A stretch of 64,000 bases of DNA from Cyclobacteriaceae bacterium (lineage in GTDB: Bacteria; Bacteroidota; Bacteroidia; Cytophagales; Cyclobacteriaceae). Within the stretch, counting starts at the first letter, position 1, and each line of letters starts with the position of its first letter. Below are positions 37,168 through 45,569 of the stretch, piece by piece. Position numbers and translations under genes: made by a program. Where the stretch lies: the NCBI GenBank assembly GCA_019638355.1, contig JAHBTY010000001.1:1054001-1118000 (forward strand), written 5' to 3'. The notes under the pieces were generated by a model. The model worked only from the letters and a program-made list of their open reading frames with translations, made no database searches and had not been told where the DNA came from.

Positions 37168-37882
37168 GCTTCGGGTGTTAATTCTATTTGCGATATTATT
37201 TAAATGTAGTAACACTACGGGTCAAGATAGTACGCGCGCTATTATTCGACTAACGCCAAGGTTTAACTCGGCAGGACATTTTCCCTTTACAGGATCGTTA
37301 TTGAATACCAATTTCAATTTTGATTTAAATTTTTTCTATGAAAAAAATAAGTTCGGCTTTTTTGTTTTTAAGTCAGTTGATCTGGAGGACCAACGATCGT
37401 ATGTAAACTATCTTCAGCCAGGTATTTTCACAAAGTTTGAGTTAACAACCAATCTACAAATAAGAATGTTTGTCGGATACTTGTTCTCGCAAACACAACG
37501 CTTTAGGGATAAAGATTCTGATTATTACACAGCTGTGGCTTTTTATTGGTCGTTGAATCCTTCTCTAAAAATAGAACACACTGCTTTGTTTTTTGATATG
37601 AGTCAATCCATCAAATTGGCAAATCGCTTTCTGGTGTATTACACAGTTAACGGTTTTAAGATTGAACTTTTTATTTGGAATCGTTGGGAGTTGAAGCAGC
37701 AATTCAATGCGACTTCGGCCAGCCTGGCTCTCAATTTTCCGAACATTAAAATTTTTCGCGGTGTAGCCATGCTCAACACAATCTCCTACCAGGGCTACTT
37801 CGGTTCAAAGAAACCGGATTTTGCACTACCGAAAGGTGTACTCATTTCGGTAGCATTTCCTATCAATGCCGATAAAAAGTAG
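37151..37882 (+). CDS. Putative outer-membrane beta-barrel protein
   Basis: A 243-residue protein with an N-terminal hydrophobic signal (LRVLILFAILFKC; the Cys could make it a lipoprotein) and then alternating amphipathic strands rich in Phe and Tyr (LNTNFNFDLNFFYEKNKFGFFVFK, LQIRMFVGYLF, AVAFYWSLNP), ending KGVLISVAFPINADKK. This is the look of a beta-barrel of about ten to twelve strands. No family recognised. It overlaps the 71-residue gene upstream by 17 bases. Confidence 0.6.
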   Translation: MIWVGKLRVLILFAILFKCSNTTGQDSTRAIIRLTPRFNSAGHFPFTGSLLNTNFNFDLNFFYEKNKFGFFVFKSVDLEDQRSYVNYLQPGIFTKFELTTNLQIRMFVGYLFSQTQRFRDKDSDYYTAVAFYWSLNPSLKIEHTALFFDMSQSIKLANRFLVYYTVNGFKIELFIWNRWELKQQFNATSASLALNFPNIKIFRGVAMLNTISYQGYFGSKKPDFALPKGVLISVAFPINADKK

Positions 37883-37965
37883 GCTGTTGATTGGATAACC
37901 AAATTTATTTTTACTTGTTTTCAAAATGCAGGTTAATCAGTACTTATTGCCTGTGCTAAATTCAG

Positions 37966-37973
37966 TATTTTTG
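37966..37973 (+). promoter_or_regulatory. Candidate -7 box of the ubiE-porT operon
   Basis: TATTTTTG, an exact match to TAnnTTTG, 21 bases before the TTG start of ubiE, with a TTG triplet 16 bases upstream as a possible -33 element. The resulting leader would be very short. Confidence 0.45.
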
Positions 37974-37994
37974 AGCTTTTAATTTAATTCCAGC

Positions 37995-38717
37995 TTGACT
38001 GTAGTACCGTATAAAGAAGATGATGCCGGCAAAAAGCAACAAGTTGCCCGCATGTTCGATTCCATCAGTGGCAAATACGATTTCCTTAATCACTTTTTGA
38101 GTTTAGGAATTGATATCCGTTGGCGTAAGAAAGCTGTAAAAATGCTTGCCGAAGGAAACCCTAAAGTTATTCTGGATGTAGCCACCGGCACAGGCGATTT
38201 TGCAATCGAAACGTTAACACTTTCACCCACGCAGGTAATTGGTGTTGATATCTCCGAAGGCATGTTGGAAGTTGGTCGCCAGAAAATGAAAGCACGTGGT
38301 TACGATCATATAATTGACATGCGGGCGGGCGATTCTGAAAATCTTCCCTTTGAAGAAAATAAATTCGATGCGGTGATCGTTGCTTTTGGTGTGCGCAATT
38401 TTGAAAATCTGGAACGCGGTCTTACCGAAATGAAGCGGGTGCTCCGGCCCGGTGGCAAAATGATTGTGCTTGAATTTTCTAAACCCCGCGCGTTTCCTTT
38501 TAAACAATTGTATAACTTTTATTTTAAATTCATTTTGCCTAAAATCGGGCGATTGATTTCACGCGACAAGGCAGCTTATACTTATTTGCCCGAATCCGTG
38601 CAAGCTTTCCCCGATGGCTCCGAGTTCGTAACCATCCTAAACCGGTTAGGATTTAAACAAACGGCATGCAAGTCACTCACATTCGGAATAAGTTCGCTGT
38701 ACTCAGCTACAAAATAA
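37995..38717 (+). CDS. ubiE: Demethylmenaquinone methyltransferase
   Basis: A 240-residue SAM-dependent methyltransferase performing the last step of menaquinone synthesis. FDSISGKYDFLNHFLSLGIDIRWR is the UbiE/MenG opening, VILDVATGTGDFAIE is the SAM-binding motif I, and VIVAFGVRNFENLERGL plus LRPGGKMIVLEFSKP are family signatures. The start is TTG at 37995, with no in-frame ATG before the conserved block. porT overlaps its 3' end by 52 bases. Confidence 0.93.
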   Translation: MTVVPYKEDDAGKKQQVARMFDSISGKYDFLNHFLSLGIDIRWRKKAVKMLAEGNPKVILDVATGTGDFAIETLTLSPTQVIGVDISEGMLEVGRQKMKARGYDHIIDMRAGDSENLPFEENKFDAVIVAFGVRNFENLERGLTEMKRVLRPGGKMIVLEFSKPRAFPFKQLYNFYFKFILPKIGRLISRDKAAYTYLPESVQAFPDGSEFVTILNRLGFKQTACKSLTFGISSLYSATK

Positions 38718-39403
38718 TTGTAGTTGGTGTGCTGATGGCTTTGCCTTTGTTAACACAGGCGCAAGCATTTAAATGGGCCCGCCAGAATAACCCTAACTAT
38801 GACGAGCGCCTGATCAGTTATGGATTTATGATTGGTTTACATACCACCGCCTACCAGGTAAAGTATGCCCCCCAATTTATAACCCAACAGTTCGATACCG
38901 TACATTCGGTTATGCCGCAGTTTTCACCCGGGTTTTCATTGGGTTTTCTGGTTAACTACCGCGTAAATGAATTTGTGGATTTACGCATAATGCCCAAGGC
39001 AGGTTTTTATACACACCGGCTGCAGTATAATTATACCGATGAAACCACCAAGCAACAATTTGTTGAAACCACCCATGTGGAGGTACCCTTTCTGCTAAAA
39101 TATAAATCGATGCGCAGAGGCAACGTGCGCATGTATATGATTGGCGGCATTACGCCCGGCTTCGAATTGTCGGGTAAGAATGATATTCAGGCCTCATCGG
39201 CAGTGTTGGATATTCGCAAGAATAACCTGCAGTTGGAAGGTGGCTTAGGTTTCGATTTTTATTTTCCCTTATTCAAGTTTTCGCAGGAGATACGTTTTGC
39301 ACGTGGTATTGTAAACATGCTGGGCACCGATACCAGCATTTACAGCGATCCTATTCAGCGACTGAACACCAACACCGTTGCGGTATATTTTATCTTTCAA
39401 TAG
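38666..39403 (+). CDS. porT: Type IX secretion protein PorT
   Basis: A 245-residue outer-membrane beta-barrel protein with a signal segment (IIVVGVLMALPLLTQAQA). Strand-rich sequence with ISYGFMIGLHTTAYQVKY, FSPGFSLGFLVNYRVNEFVDLRIMPKAGF and a final VAVYFIFQ aromatic end matches the PorT/SprT family. The position directly after ubiE is conserved in Bacteroidota and supports the call. PorT is required for T9SS export; the giant protein at 5024-12751 would be one client. Its start lies 52 bases inside ubiE. Confidence 0.82.
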   Translation: MQVTHIRNKFAVLSYKIIVVGVLMALPLLTQAQAFKWARQNNPNYDERLISYGFMIGLHTTAYQVKYAPQFITQQFDTVHSVMPQFSPGFSLGFLVNYRVNEFVDLRIMPKAGFYTHRLQYNYTDETTKQQFVETTHVEVPFLLKYKSMRRGNVRMYMIGGITPGFELSGKNDIQASSAVLDIRKNNLQLEGGLGFDFYFPLFKFSQEIRFARGIVNMLGTDTSIYSDPIQRLNTNTVAVYFIFQ

Positions 39404-39439
39404 GCATTTTCAACCTTTGCTATCCTATCTTATAAAATT

Positions 39440-40195
39440 ATGTCTAAGCGTATTGCATTAATTACCGGAGCTACCTCAGGTATTGGCGAAGCCACGGCCC
39501 GGTTGCTGGCAGCAAATGATTTTGATTTAATCCTGTGCGGCCGTAGAAAAGACCGCTTGCAAAAACTATCTGCAGAACTGGAATCGCGTACGCGGATTCA
39601 TACGTTATCATTTGATGTGCGCGATCAAAACGAAACCAATCAGCAAATTGCTTCCTTACCGGGCGAGTGGAAGAATATTGATGTATTGATTAACAATGCA
39701 GGCAATGCGCATGGGCTTGATCCGATTCAACAGGGAAGTGTGGAAGACTGGGATGCAATGCTGGATATTAATGTAAAGGGCTTGTTATATGTTACCCAGG
39801 CGGTGCTTCCGGTAATGATTGCGCATAATCGAGGCCACATTATTAACATTGGTTCTATTGCTGGTAAAGAAGTGTATGCCAATGGCAATGTGTATTGCGC
39901 CAGTAAGTTTGCAGTAGATGCTCTTACAAAAGGTATGCGTATTGATTTAAATACGCACAACATTAAAGTTACCGGTATTCATCCGGGTATGGTAGAAACA
40001 GAGTTTTCATTGGTTCGCTTTAAAGGCGATGCCGAAAAAGCAGATAAAGTGTACAATGGATTAACGCCCCTGCGCGCTGAAGATATTGCTGATTTAATTC
40101 TCTTTGCAGTTACCCGCCCGGCACATGTGGTGGTGGCCGATTTGGTTGTGTTGCCTACCGCCCAGGCGAGTGCCACTGTGGTAAAGCGGCTGTGA
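39440..40195 (+). CDS. SDR family NAD(P)-dependent oxidoreductase (YdfG-like)
   Basis: A 251-residue classical short-chain dehydrogenase. TGATSGIG (9-16) binds the cofactor, with the following CGRRKDRL favouring NADP. NNAGNA is at 85-90, Ser139, Tyr152 and Lys156 form the catalytic set (YCASK), and HPGMVETEF closes the active site. It most resembles the YdfG group of 3-hydroxy-acid dehydrogenases; substrate uncertain. It stands 36 bases after porT. Confidence 0.9.
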   Translation: MSKRIALITGATSGIGEATARLLAANDFDLILCGRRKDRLQKLSAELESRTRIHTLSFDVRDQNETNQQIASLPGEWKNIDVLINNAGNAHGLDPIQQGSVEDWDAMLDINVKGLLYVTQAVLPVMIAHNRGHIINIGSIAGKEVYANGNVYCASKFAVDALTKGMRIDLNTHNIKVTGIHPGMVETEFSLVRFKGDAEKADKVYNGLTPLRAEDIADLILFAVTRPAHVVVADLVVLPTAQASATVVKRL

Positions 40196-40274
40196 TTTTA
40201 AAATTATCTTATAGCAGCAACTATAAATTCGGTTTACGTAATTTCCGTCAAATGAACTTATAGTAATCTAGGTA

Positions 40275-40835
40275 TTATTTTCTTCTGATCGTACAACCCG
40301 ATGCGCGTTGATTAGCAACTTCTATTTTTTGGCCAGCTAATAACTTTTCAATCGCATCTTTTAAAAATGTTTGTTTAACATCTTTAGCAACTTGCGGGTT
40401 ATCGTCAATGGCGCCACTGTAAACTAAACTCAGTTTACCGTTTGTTTTGGCGATTAGAAAAACTTCGGTGCTTTTGCGGGCTCCTAACGCTTCCATGGCA
40501 ACCTGATCTTTATCGGCCAGGTAAGGCACGTTGATATCTTTGTAATGGATGGCCATTTGCTCGGTGCTCTCTTGTGGCTCCTGGTTTGAGTTTACCAGTA
40601 CAAACTGAATTTTACCAGCATACTGGCCCACCAATTCTTTCAAACGATCTTTATAATAATTATCAAACGGACATTCATGACTGGTAAACACTACGGCTAT
40701 TCCGGTAGCGGAACCTAAGCCCGAAAGTGTTGTCGCTTTACCATCACGTGTGTTGGTAAGCGAGAAATCTTTTACCTCTTGTGCGCTCACCACTGTAGCT
40801 AACAACAGCAAAATTAAAACCATCGTATTCTTCAT
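40275..40835 (-). CDS. Redoxin/thioredoxin-like exported protein
   Basis: A 186-residue protein with a signal peptide (MKNTMVLILLLLATVVSA). VKDFSLTNTRDGK opens an AhpC/TSA-type thioredoxin fold; the active-site region is FTSHECPFDNYY with one cysteine followed by Pro rather than CxxC, so it may act like a one-Cys peroxiredoxin or bind a partner. A second cysteine lies near the end (ASGCTIRRK), typical of this periplasmic subgroup. It is the downstream gene after the phosphopantetheinyl transferase, 6 bases away. Confidence 0.75.
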   Translation of the reverse strand: MKNTMVLILLLLATVVSAQEVKDFSLTNTRDGKATTLSGLGSATGIAVVFTSHECPFDNYYKDRLKELVGQYAGKIQFVLVNSNQEPQESTEQMAIHYKDINVPYLADKDQVAMEALGARKSTEVFLIAKTNGKLSLVYSGAIDDNPQVAKDVKQTFLKDAIEKLLAGQKIEVANQRASGCTIRRK

Positions 40836-40841
40836 AGCTTT

Positions 40842-41465
40842 TTAAATTTTTGTGCAAACCAAAACATAATCGGGCTGAATGCGATACTGTAATGGCAATT
40901 GTCGCGAGAAACCATCAATTTTAATACTTCCGTGCAAATCGCCCATGCGCGCCAGGTTAAATGGTTTTACGAGCAAATGATCTGCAAAATGAAGGCCACG
41001 TTTTCCATACGATTTATACAAGGCTTCCTTTGCACACCAATATACACAGTGTTTCAATACATCTTGTCCCGCATCGGCCAGTTCGCCCGAAGCTAAAATA
41101 CGGGGTGCGATATTCAATAATTTGGCTTTAGGTTGCTCCAGGTCAATACCTACTTCCGTATATAAATCTATTTGCGCTGCTACATACGGGTATGAGTGTG
41201 ATAATGAAATGTGGTGCGGATGCTTGTGTAGCATTGGCTTACCAAATTCATTTTTTTCTAACCCGTAAAACTCCAATCCACAATGTTCTACCAACTCTTT
41301 TAGCAGCGACCTTCCGGCCAACCATTCCAGGCGCTTGGTATAACTGGCAATCGAATCATCCACACGGGCACCGCTTGCCGCCTCAAGCTCTTGCTCCGTT
41401 TCGGTTATAAACCACAATGCCCACCCGCTTTGTGCATTATACTTCTGTAATTTCATCAGCGGCAT
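40842..41465 (-). CDS. 4'-phosphopantetheinyl transferase superfamily protein
   Basis: A 207-residue enzyme of the Sfp/AcpT type that loads the phosphopantetheine arm on carrier proteins. ISLSHSYPYVAAQI, VGIDLEQPK (metal-binding Asp/Glu) and WCAKEALYKSYG (catalytic Glu and Lys) are the three conserved motifs in order. Two ATGs (41465 and 41456) are possible. No polyketide or peptide synthase cluster is nearby. It reads divergently from the WD40 gene with 53 bases between. Confidence 0.88.
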   Translation of the reverse strand: MPLMKLQKYNAQSGWALWFITETEQELEAASGARVDDSIASYTKRLEWLAGRSLLKELVEHCGLEFYGLEKNEFGKPMLHKHPHHISLSHSYPYVAAQIDLYTEVGIDLEQPKAKLLNIAPRILASGELADAGQDVLKHCVYWCAKEALYKSYGKRGLHFADHLLVKPFNLARMGDLHGSIKIDGFSRQLPLQYRIQPDYVLVCTKI

Positions 41466-41518
41466 TGGTTTCTCTCAGTTTATCGTACAATTTTGGTAAA
41501 AATTTTGAATTCCGCTTC

Positions 41519-42436
41519 ATGCCAACAGTTCAGGTTCACAAACAACATGTATTTACGGGTCATCACGATTGCGTTTATACGTTAGAACCTGCCGGTACCG
41601 ATTCAGTTTTTTTTTCGGGTGGTGGTGATGGTATGATTGTAAAATGGGATTTAACGCAACCCAACGAAGGTGATTTGATTGCGCGGCTTCCCAATTCAGT
41701 TTATGCCATTCATCACGATAAGAAATCCAACTTGCTTATTGCGGGCCATAACTACGATGGAATTCACCTACTGGATTGGCAACAAAAAAAAGAAGTAGCA
41801 TCCTTACAAGTTACAGCAGCTGCTATTTTCGATATCGCCACAGCAGAAGATGATTTACTGGTGGCAACAGGCGAAGGAATGATTGTAGTAATCGATCGGA
41901 TTAACCTTCGCATCAAAACCAGGTTGGCACCGTCTGAAAAGAATGCCCGTGTGTTCGCCATCAATCCGAAAAGCGGAGACATAGCAATCGGTTTCAGTGA
42001 TAATTACATCCGGGTTTTTTCCTTGCGGGATTATAAATTGAAACACGAGTTTGTAGCCCATGATAATTCTGTTTTTACACTAAGCTATACACCCGATCAT
42101 AATTATTTAATCAGTGGCGCACGCGATGCACGCCTCAAAGCGTGGGATGTGCAGGCCAACTATAGCCAGGCGGGTGAAGTGGTAGCTCATCTGTTTGCTA
42201 TCAATCATATTGCATTTAGCCCTTCCGGGGAACATTTTGCTACTGCCAGTATGGATAAGTCGATCAAAATCTGGAAGGCTACTGAATTAAAGTTGCTGAA
42301 AGTTATTGATAAAGCCCGCCATGCCGGCCATGGTACATCGGTGAATAAACTGTTGTGGACATCGTACCAAAACCAACTGGTAAGTGCCAGTGACGACCGG
42401 AGTATTTCCGTTTGGGACCTGCGGTTTCTGTTGTGA
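41519..42436 (+). CDS. WD40 repeat protein
   Basis: A 305-residue cytosolic protein made almost entirely of WD40 blades, predicted as one seven-bladed propeller: HDCVYTLEPAGTDSVFFSGGGDGMIVKWDL, HDNSVFTLSYTPDHNYLISGARDARLKAWDV, and NHIAFSPSGEHFATASMDKSIKIWK are clear GH-WD units. The longer frame to 41417 would run into the divergent gene's 5' end, so ATG 41519 is chosen. Probably a protein-interaction scaffold; partner unknown. Confidence 0.88.
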   Translation: MPTVQVHKQHVFTGHHDCVYTLEPAGTDSVFFSGGGDGMIVKWDLTQPNEGDLIARLPNSVYAIHHDKKSNLLIAGHNYDGIHLLDWQQKKEVASLQVTAAAIFDIATAEDDLLVATGEGMIVVIDRINLRIKTRLAPSEKNARVFAINPKSGDIAIGFSDNYIRVFSLRDYKLKHEFVAHDNSVFTLSYTPDHNYLISGARDARLKAWDVQANYSQAGEVVAHLFAINHIAFSPSGEHFATASMDKSIKIWKATELKLLKVIDKARHAGHGTSVNKLLWTSYQNQLVSASDDRSISVWDLRFLL

Positions 42437-42472
42437 ATTATGCCCGTTTAAGGTAATTCTGATAAAAATTTA

Positions 42473-42480
42473 TACATTTG
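42473..42480 (+). promoter_or_regulatory. Candidate -7 box upstream of divIVA-like gene
   Basis: TACATTTG, an exact TAnnTTTG match, about 100 bases before the ATG at 42579, with a T-rich patch (GTTTA) about 23 bases upstream. Confidence 0.4.
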
Positions 42481-42578
42481 GATGTGGATTAACGTTATAG
42501 CTATCAACAGCTTAAACATTTGATAGCCATTTTTTAGACTGACACCATTTTTTAAACTTGTAATTAAACCACGCCCGT

Positions 42579-43298
42579 ATGAAAATCACACCGCTGGAAA
42601 TTCGTCAGAAAGCTTTTGAAAAAGTACTTCGCGGCTACGACAAAGATGAAGTGAATGCCTTTTTACTTACACTTTCGCAGGAATGGGAACGAGTATTGGA
42701 TGAGATGAAAGAACATCGCATTAAGCTGGAAGCCACCGAGCGCGAAGTTTCCAAGTTACGCGAAGTAGAAAGTTCACTTTACAAAACACTTAAAACAGCC
42801 GAAGATACAGGCGCCAGCGTAATCGGGCAAGCCAATAAAACGGCCGAGTTAATTTTAAGGGAAAATCAGCTAATGGCCGATTCTATTTTGAATGAAGCCA
42901 AAACAAAAGCGAAGAATACCATTGAAGAAGCTGAAATGCTGTCGCGCCAGATGCTGGATGAAATGGAAGAGCGCTTGAAAACACTTGGACAACATTATAA
43001 AACGTTAGAACTCCATCGCGATAATTTGCTTTCGGATTTAAAGCGTCTTGCAGGCGAAACCATCGATCGTGTGGAACGTGCCAAGTCTGCGGCCCGTGAT
43101 TTTGATCCTGATCAACACTTGGCATTAGCCAAGCGCGAAAGCAAAAAGGCATTGTTCCCCAATGCCGAGTTGGAAAACGAGATTAAAAAATCATTACAGC
43201 AGCCGGTTCCGGTTGTAACCGAAACAGTAAAAACCGTAGCTGTCGAAACAACGGTAGTACAGCAAACCCAACGCTCTTTCTTTGACGATATTCAATGA
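42579..43298 (+). CDS. DivIVA domain protein
   Basis: A 239-residue coiled-coil protein. The N-terminus KITPLEIRQKAFEKVLRGYDKDEVNAFLLTLSQEW is the DivIVA membrane-binding/dimerisation domain. A long heptad-rich coiled coil (about 35-175) follows, then a loose C-terminal tail ending RSFFDDIQ. In Gram-positives DivIVA marks curved membrane and recruits polar or division proteins; in Bacteroidota the role is less studied. folB overlaps its end by 4 bases (ATGA). Confidence 0.85.
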   Translation: MKITPLEIRQKAFEKVLRGYDKDEVNAFLLTLSQEWERVLDEMKEHRIKLEATEREVSKLREVESSLYKTLKTAEDTGASVIGQANKTAELILRENQLMADSILNEAKTKAKNTIEEAEMLSRQMLDEMEERLKTLGQHYKTLELHRDNLLSDLKRLAGETIDRVERAKSAARDFDPDQHLALAKRESKKALFPNAELENEIKKSLQQPVPVVTETVKTVAVETTVVQQTQRSFFDDIQ

Positions 43299-43654
43299 CC
43301 GGTAAAGTTGCATTGGAAGGCCTGGAGTTTCATGCGTACCACGGTGTATATCCGCAGGAGCGTTCTTCCGGAAATAAATTTGAAGTTGATGTAGTGGTTC
43401 AAACCGAATTTTCTGATTCGGCTTTTCAGGACGACCTGAGCGGAACCATCAACTATGAAAATCTGTATGCAATTGTAAAAGACGAAATGGCCAGGCCTTC
43501 CAAGTTGTTGGAAACAGTTGGTTATGCCATTGCAAGCCGAACGCTGGAAGCTTTCTTCGAAGCACAACGTGTAGAGGTTCAGATTTCGAAATTTAACCCG
43601 CCCATTGGTGGAGTCTGTAAAAAAGCTACGGTAACCGTTAGTAAAGCTCGTTAA
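43295..43654 (+). CDS. folB: Dihydroneopterin aldolase
   Basis: A 119-residue enzyme converting dihydroneopterin to hydroxymethyl-dihydropterin in folate synthesis. LEGLEFHAYHGVYPQER carries the family start with the substrate-binding Tyr/His, TINYENLYAIV and LLETVGYAIA the active-site Glu, and QISKFNPPIG the C-terminal Lys/Pro motif. Size is normal. Translation is coupled to the upstream DivIVA gene through ATGA. Confidence 0.93.
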   Translation: MTGKVALEGLEFHAYHGVYPQERSSGNKFEVDVVVQTEFSDSAFQDDLSGTINYENLYAIVKDEMARPSKLLETVGYAIASRTLEAFFEAQRVEVQISKFNPPIGGVCKKATVTVSKAR

Positions 43655-43667
43655 GGTTTACAACCTT

Positions 43668-44657
43668 ATGCCCCGTCTCACCCTCATCATGTCCGCATTC
43701 AATGCGGCAACTTTTGTTGAAGAAGCCATCAACAGTTTATTAAACCAAACGTTTACCGATTTTGAGTTGTGGATTATTGATGATGGTTCAACAGATAGTA
43801 CACGCGCTAAAATTGATTTGTTTAAGGATAATCGGATCAAAAAATTTTACTTCAATGAAAACCGTGGCCGCGTACTTTGTGTAAATGAATTTGCTGCCCG
43901 TGTAACGTCTGAATATTTTGGAATAACCGATGCCGATGATGTATCGCATCCCACCCGGATAGAAAAACAAATTGCATTACTCGATCAATATCAAGAAGTG
44001 GCTATGTGTGGTACTTCGTATTGGGCTATGGATGAAAACGGAGTGTTGATCCGCCTAATGAGGTTATCAGATGATTATGCACACATTCGCGAAACTAATA
44101 TTGAGCGGCCGCAGTTTCATGGCCCTACAACTGTTTTTAGAACGAAGCAGGTGCGCGAACTGAATGAATTCTACCGACTTTACTTCAAAAAAAATATGGC
44201 CGACACCGATCTGGCTGCACGTGTGGTAGATCAGTTTCCATCGGTAAATATTACCGAGCCGCTTTATTACTACCGGATTGTAAGAACATCTGTATCCCGT
44301 AAGGAGTTTTCATTTCGGTTTGCGATGATTGACCGAACCATCATTTTTTTATCAAAACAACGAAGAGCTTCTGGTTTAGATAGTCTCCAGAAATCAGATA
44401 GCAATGAACTGGAAAAATTTGTAATGGATTGGGAGGTTGTGTATGCAGCAGATCCCGCACGACTTTATCGCGAAGCAGCATTTTATCATTTGTATTGGAG
44501 GGTAACCGACAGCGCACTTGCCAGCGCATGGCAGGCGGTTTTGAAAAGGCCGCTTTCGGTAAAGAATTTATTTTGCCTGGTATATTGTTTCGTGATGAGT
44601 GCGGTCTATCGGGTAAATCGTTTAACTGCCAGGCATTATAGTGAGTTGATGCGATAG
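43668..44657 (+). CDS. Glycosyltransferase family 2
   Basis: A 329-residue GT-A enzyme. LTLIMSAFNAATFVEEAINS, LWIIDDGSTDSTRA and FGITDADDVSHP (the DxD metal site) define the catalytic domain. The C-terminal 90 residues are helical with a hydrophobic stretch (NLFCLVYCFVMSAVY) that may attach it to the membrane. It follows folB by 13 bases. Sugar and acceptor unknown. Confidence 0.88.
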   Translation: MPRLTLIMSAFNAATFVEEAINSLLNQTFTDFELWIIDDGSTDSTRAKIDLFKDNRIKKFYFNENRGRVLCVNEFAARVTSEYFGITDADDVSHPTRIEKQIALLDQYQEVAMCGTSYWAMDENGVLIRLMRLSDDYAHIRETNIERPQFHGPTTVFRTKQVRELNEFYRLYFKKNMADTDLAARVVDQFPSVNITEPLYYYRIVRTSVSRKEFSFRFAMIDRTIIFLSKQRRASGLDSLQKSDSNELEKFVMDWEVVYAADPARLYREAAFYHLYWRVTDSALASAWQAVLKRPLSVKNLFCLVYCFVMSAVYRVNRLTARHYSELMR

Positions 44658-44665
44658 TTTGTTGA

Positions 44666-44974
44666 TTAATTACTTCCTTGCTCGGCAAACATAAACCCCT
44701 TCGCATCGGCACCTTCATAAAAGTCCACCTCCTTACCAATCAGGTACATGGTATGCTTTTTATCGATGTGCAGGGTAATACCTTCAAGCGTATAGGTAAT
44801 ATCAGTCGGTTTTTCTTTGTCGAAGCCAATCATTAAAGCTACACCCCCACAACCGCCACCGCGTATGCCTACTCGTAAACCATACTCAGCCGGTATGTTT
44901 TTGGTTTGCATAATCCTGCGCACCTCTTCTGCGGCCCTGGGTGTTAATCCAACAGGTTCAATTTTTTCGAACAT
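44666..44974 (-). CDS. HesB/IscA-like protein lacking the C-terminal CxC
   Basis: A 102-residue protein with the A-type Fe-S carrier fold: LTPRAAEEVRRIM, GLRVGIRGGGCGGVALMIGFD and YLIGKEVDFYEG are the family blocks. Cys42 is the first ligand. The protein stops at GFMFAEQGSN, just where the family normally continues with a C-G-C ligand pair, and no such motif is present in other frames after the stop. It may use another ligand set or have lost cluster transfer. Confidence 0.85.
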   Translation of the reverse strand: MFEKIEPVGLTPRAAEEVRRIMQTKNIPAEYGLRVGIRGGGCGGVALMIGFDKEKPTDITYTLEGITLHIDKKHTMYLIGKEVDFYEGADAKGFMFAEQGSN

Positions 44975-45047
44975 CAGGCGTTAATATTGTGTAGCAACGG
45001 TCAAAATTATCTAAAAATTAAACACCTTTGAATCTCATTTAATTCCC

Positions 45048-45569
45048 ATGGAAGCATTAATTGAATTTGGTAAAATCCTGATCCCCGCGGCACTGGTACT
45101 CTATGCAGTTTACCTAACTGTTCGATCGTTTATTATCAAGGAAATCGAATTAAAGAAGTTAGAAATACGCACCCGTAGTATTGAAACCATTTTGCCCGCC
45201 CGGTTACAGGCATATGAACGCATGACGTTGTTTCTGGAGCGCATAGCGCCACAAAACTTATTAATTCGTTTAAACAATCCGGGTTTTGCCGCGCGCGATT
45301 TTCAACGGGTACTATTGGATGAAATCCGGAATGAATTTAATCATAACGTATCGCAACAGGTTTATATGAGTGAAGAAGTTTGGAACCAGGTGCGCAATGC
45401 CAAAGAAGATCTCGTATTAACCATTAATGATGCTGCTTCCGCTTTACCAGCCGAAGCCACCAGCATTGAATTGTCGAAAAAGATTTTTGAGGCGATTATG
45501 GCTAAACAGGTTGACCTGATCGGGCTAGCACTTTCGGAGTTGCGGAAAGAAATTCAACAAACATTTTAA
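45048..45569 (+). CDS. Membrane-anchored protein of unknown function
   Basis: A 173-residue protein with one N-terminal membrane helix (ILIPAALVLYAVYLTVRSFII) followed by a charged helical cytoplasmic part (EIELKKLEIRTRSIETILPARLQAYERMTLFLERIAP...). The pattern is that of a conserved Bacteroidota family without known function. The next gene's ATG overlaps its stop by one base, and a four-gene run continues to dtd. Confidence 0.65.
   Translation: MEALIEFGKILIPAALVLYAVYLTVRSFIIKEIELKKLEIRTRSIETILPARLQAYERMTLFLERIAPQNLLIRLNNPGFAARDFQRVLLDEIRNEFNHNVSQQVYMSEEVWNQVRNAKEDLVLTINDAASALPAEATSIELSKKIFEAIMAKQVDLIGLALSELRKEIQQTF

Noticed and set aside
41417-41518. Extended start of the WD40 gene
   Set aside because: The extra residues do not resemble a WD40 blade and would run into the 5' end of the divergent phosphopantetheinyl transferase gene; ATG 41519 fits better.
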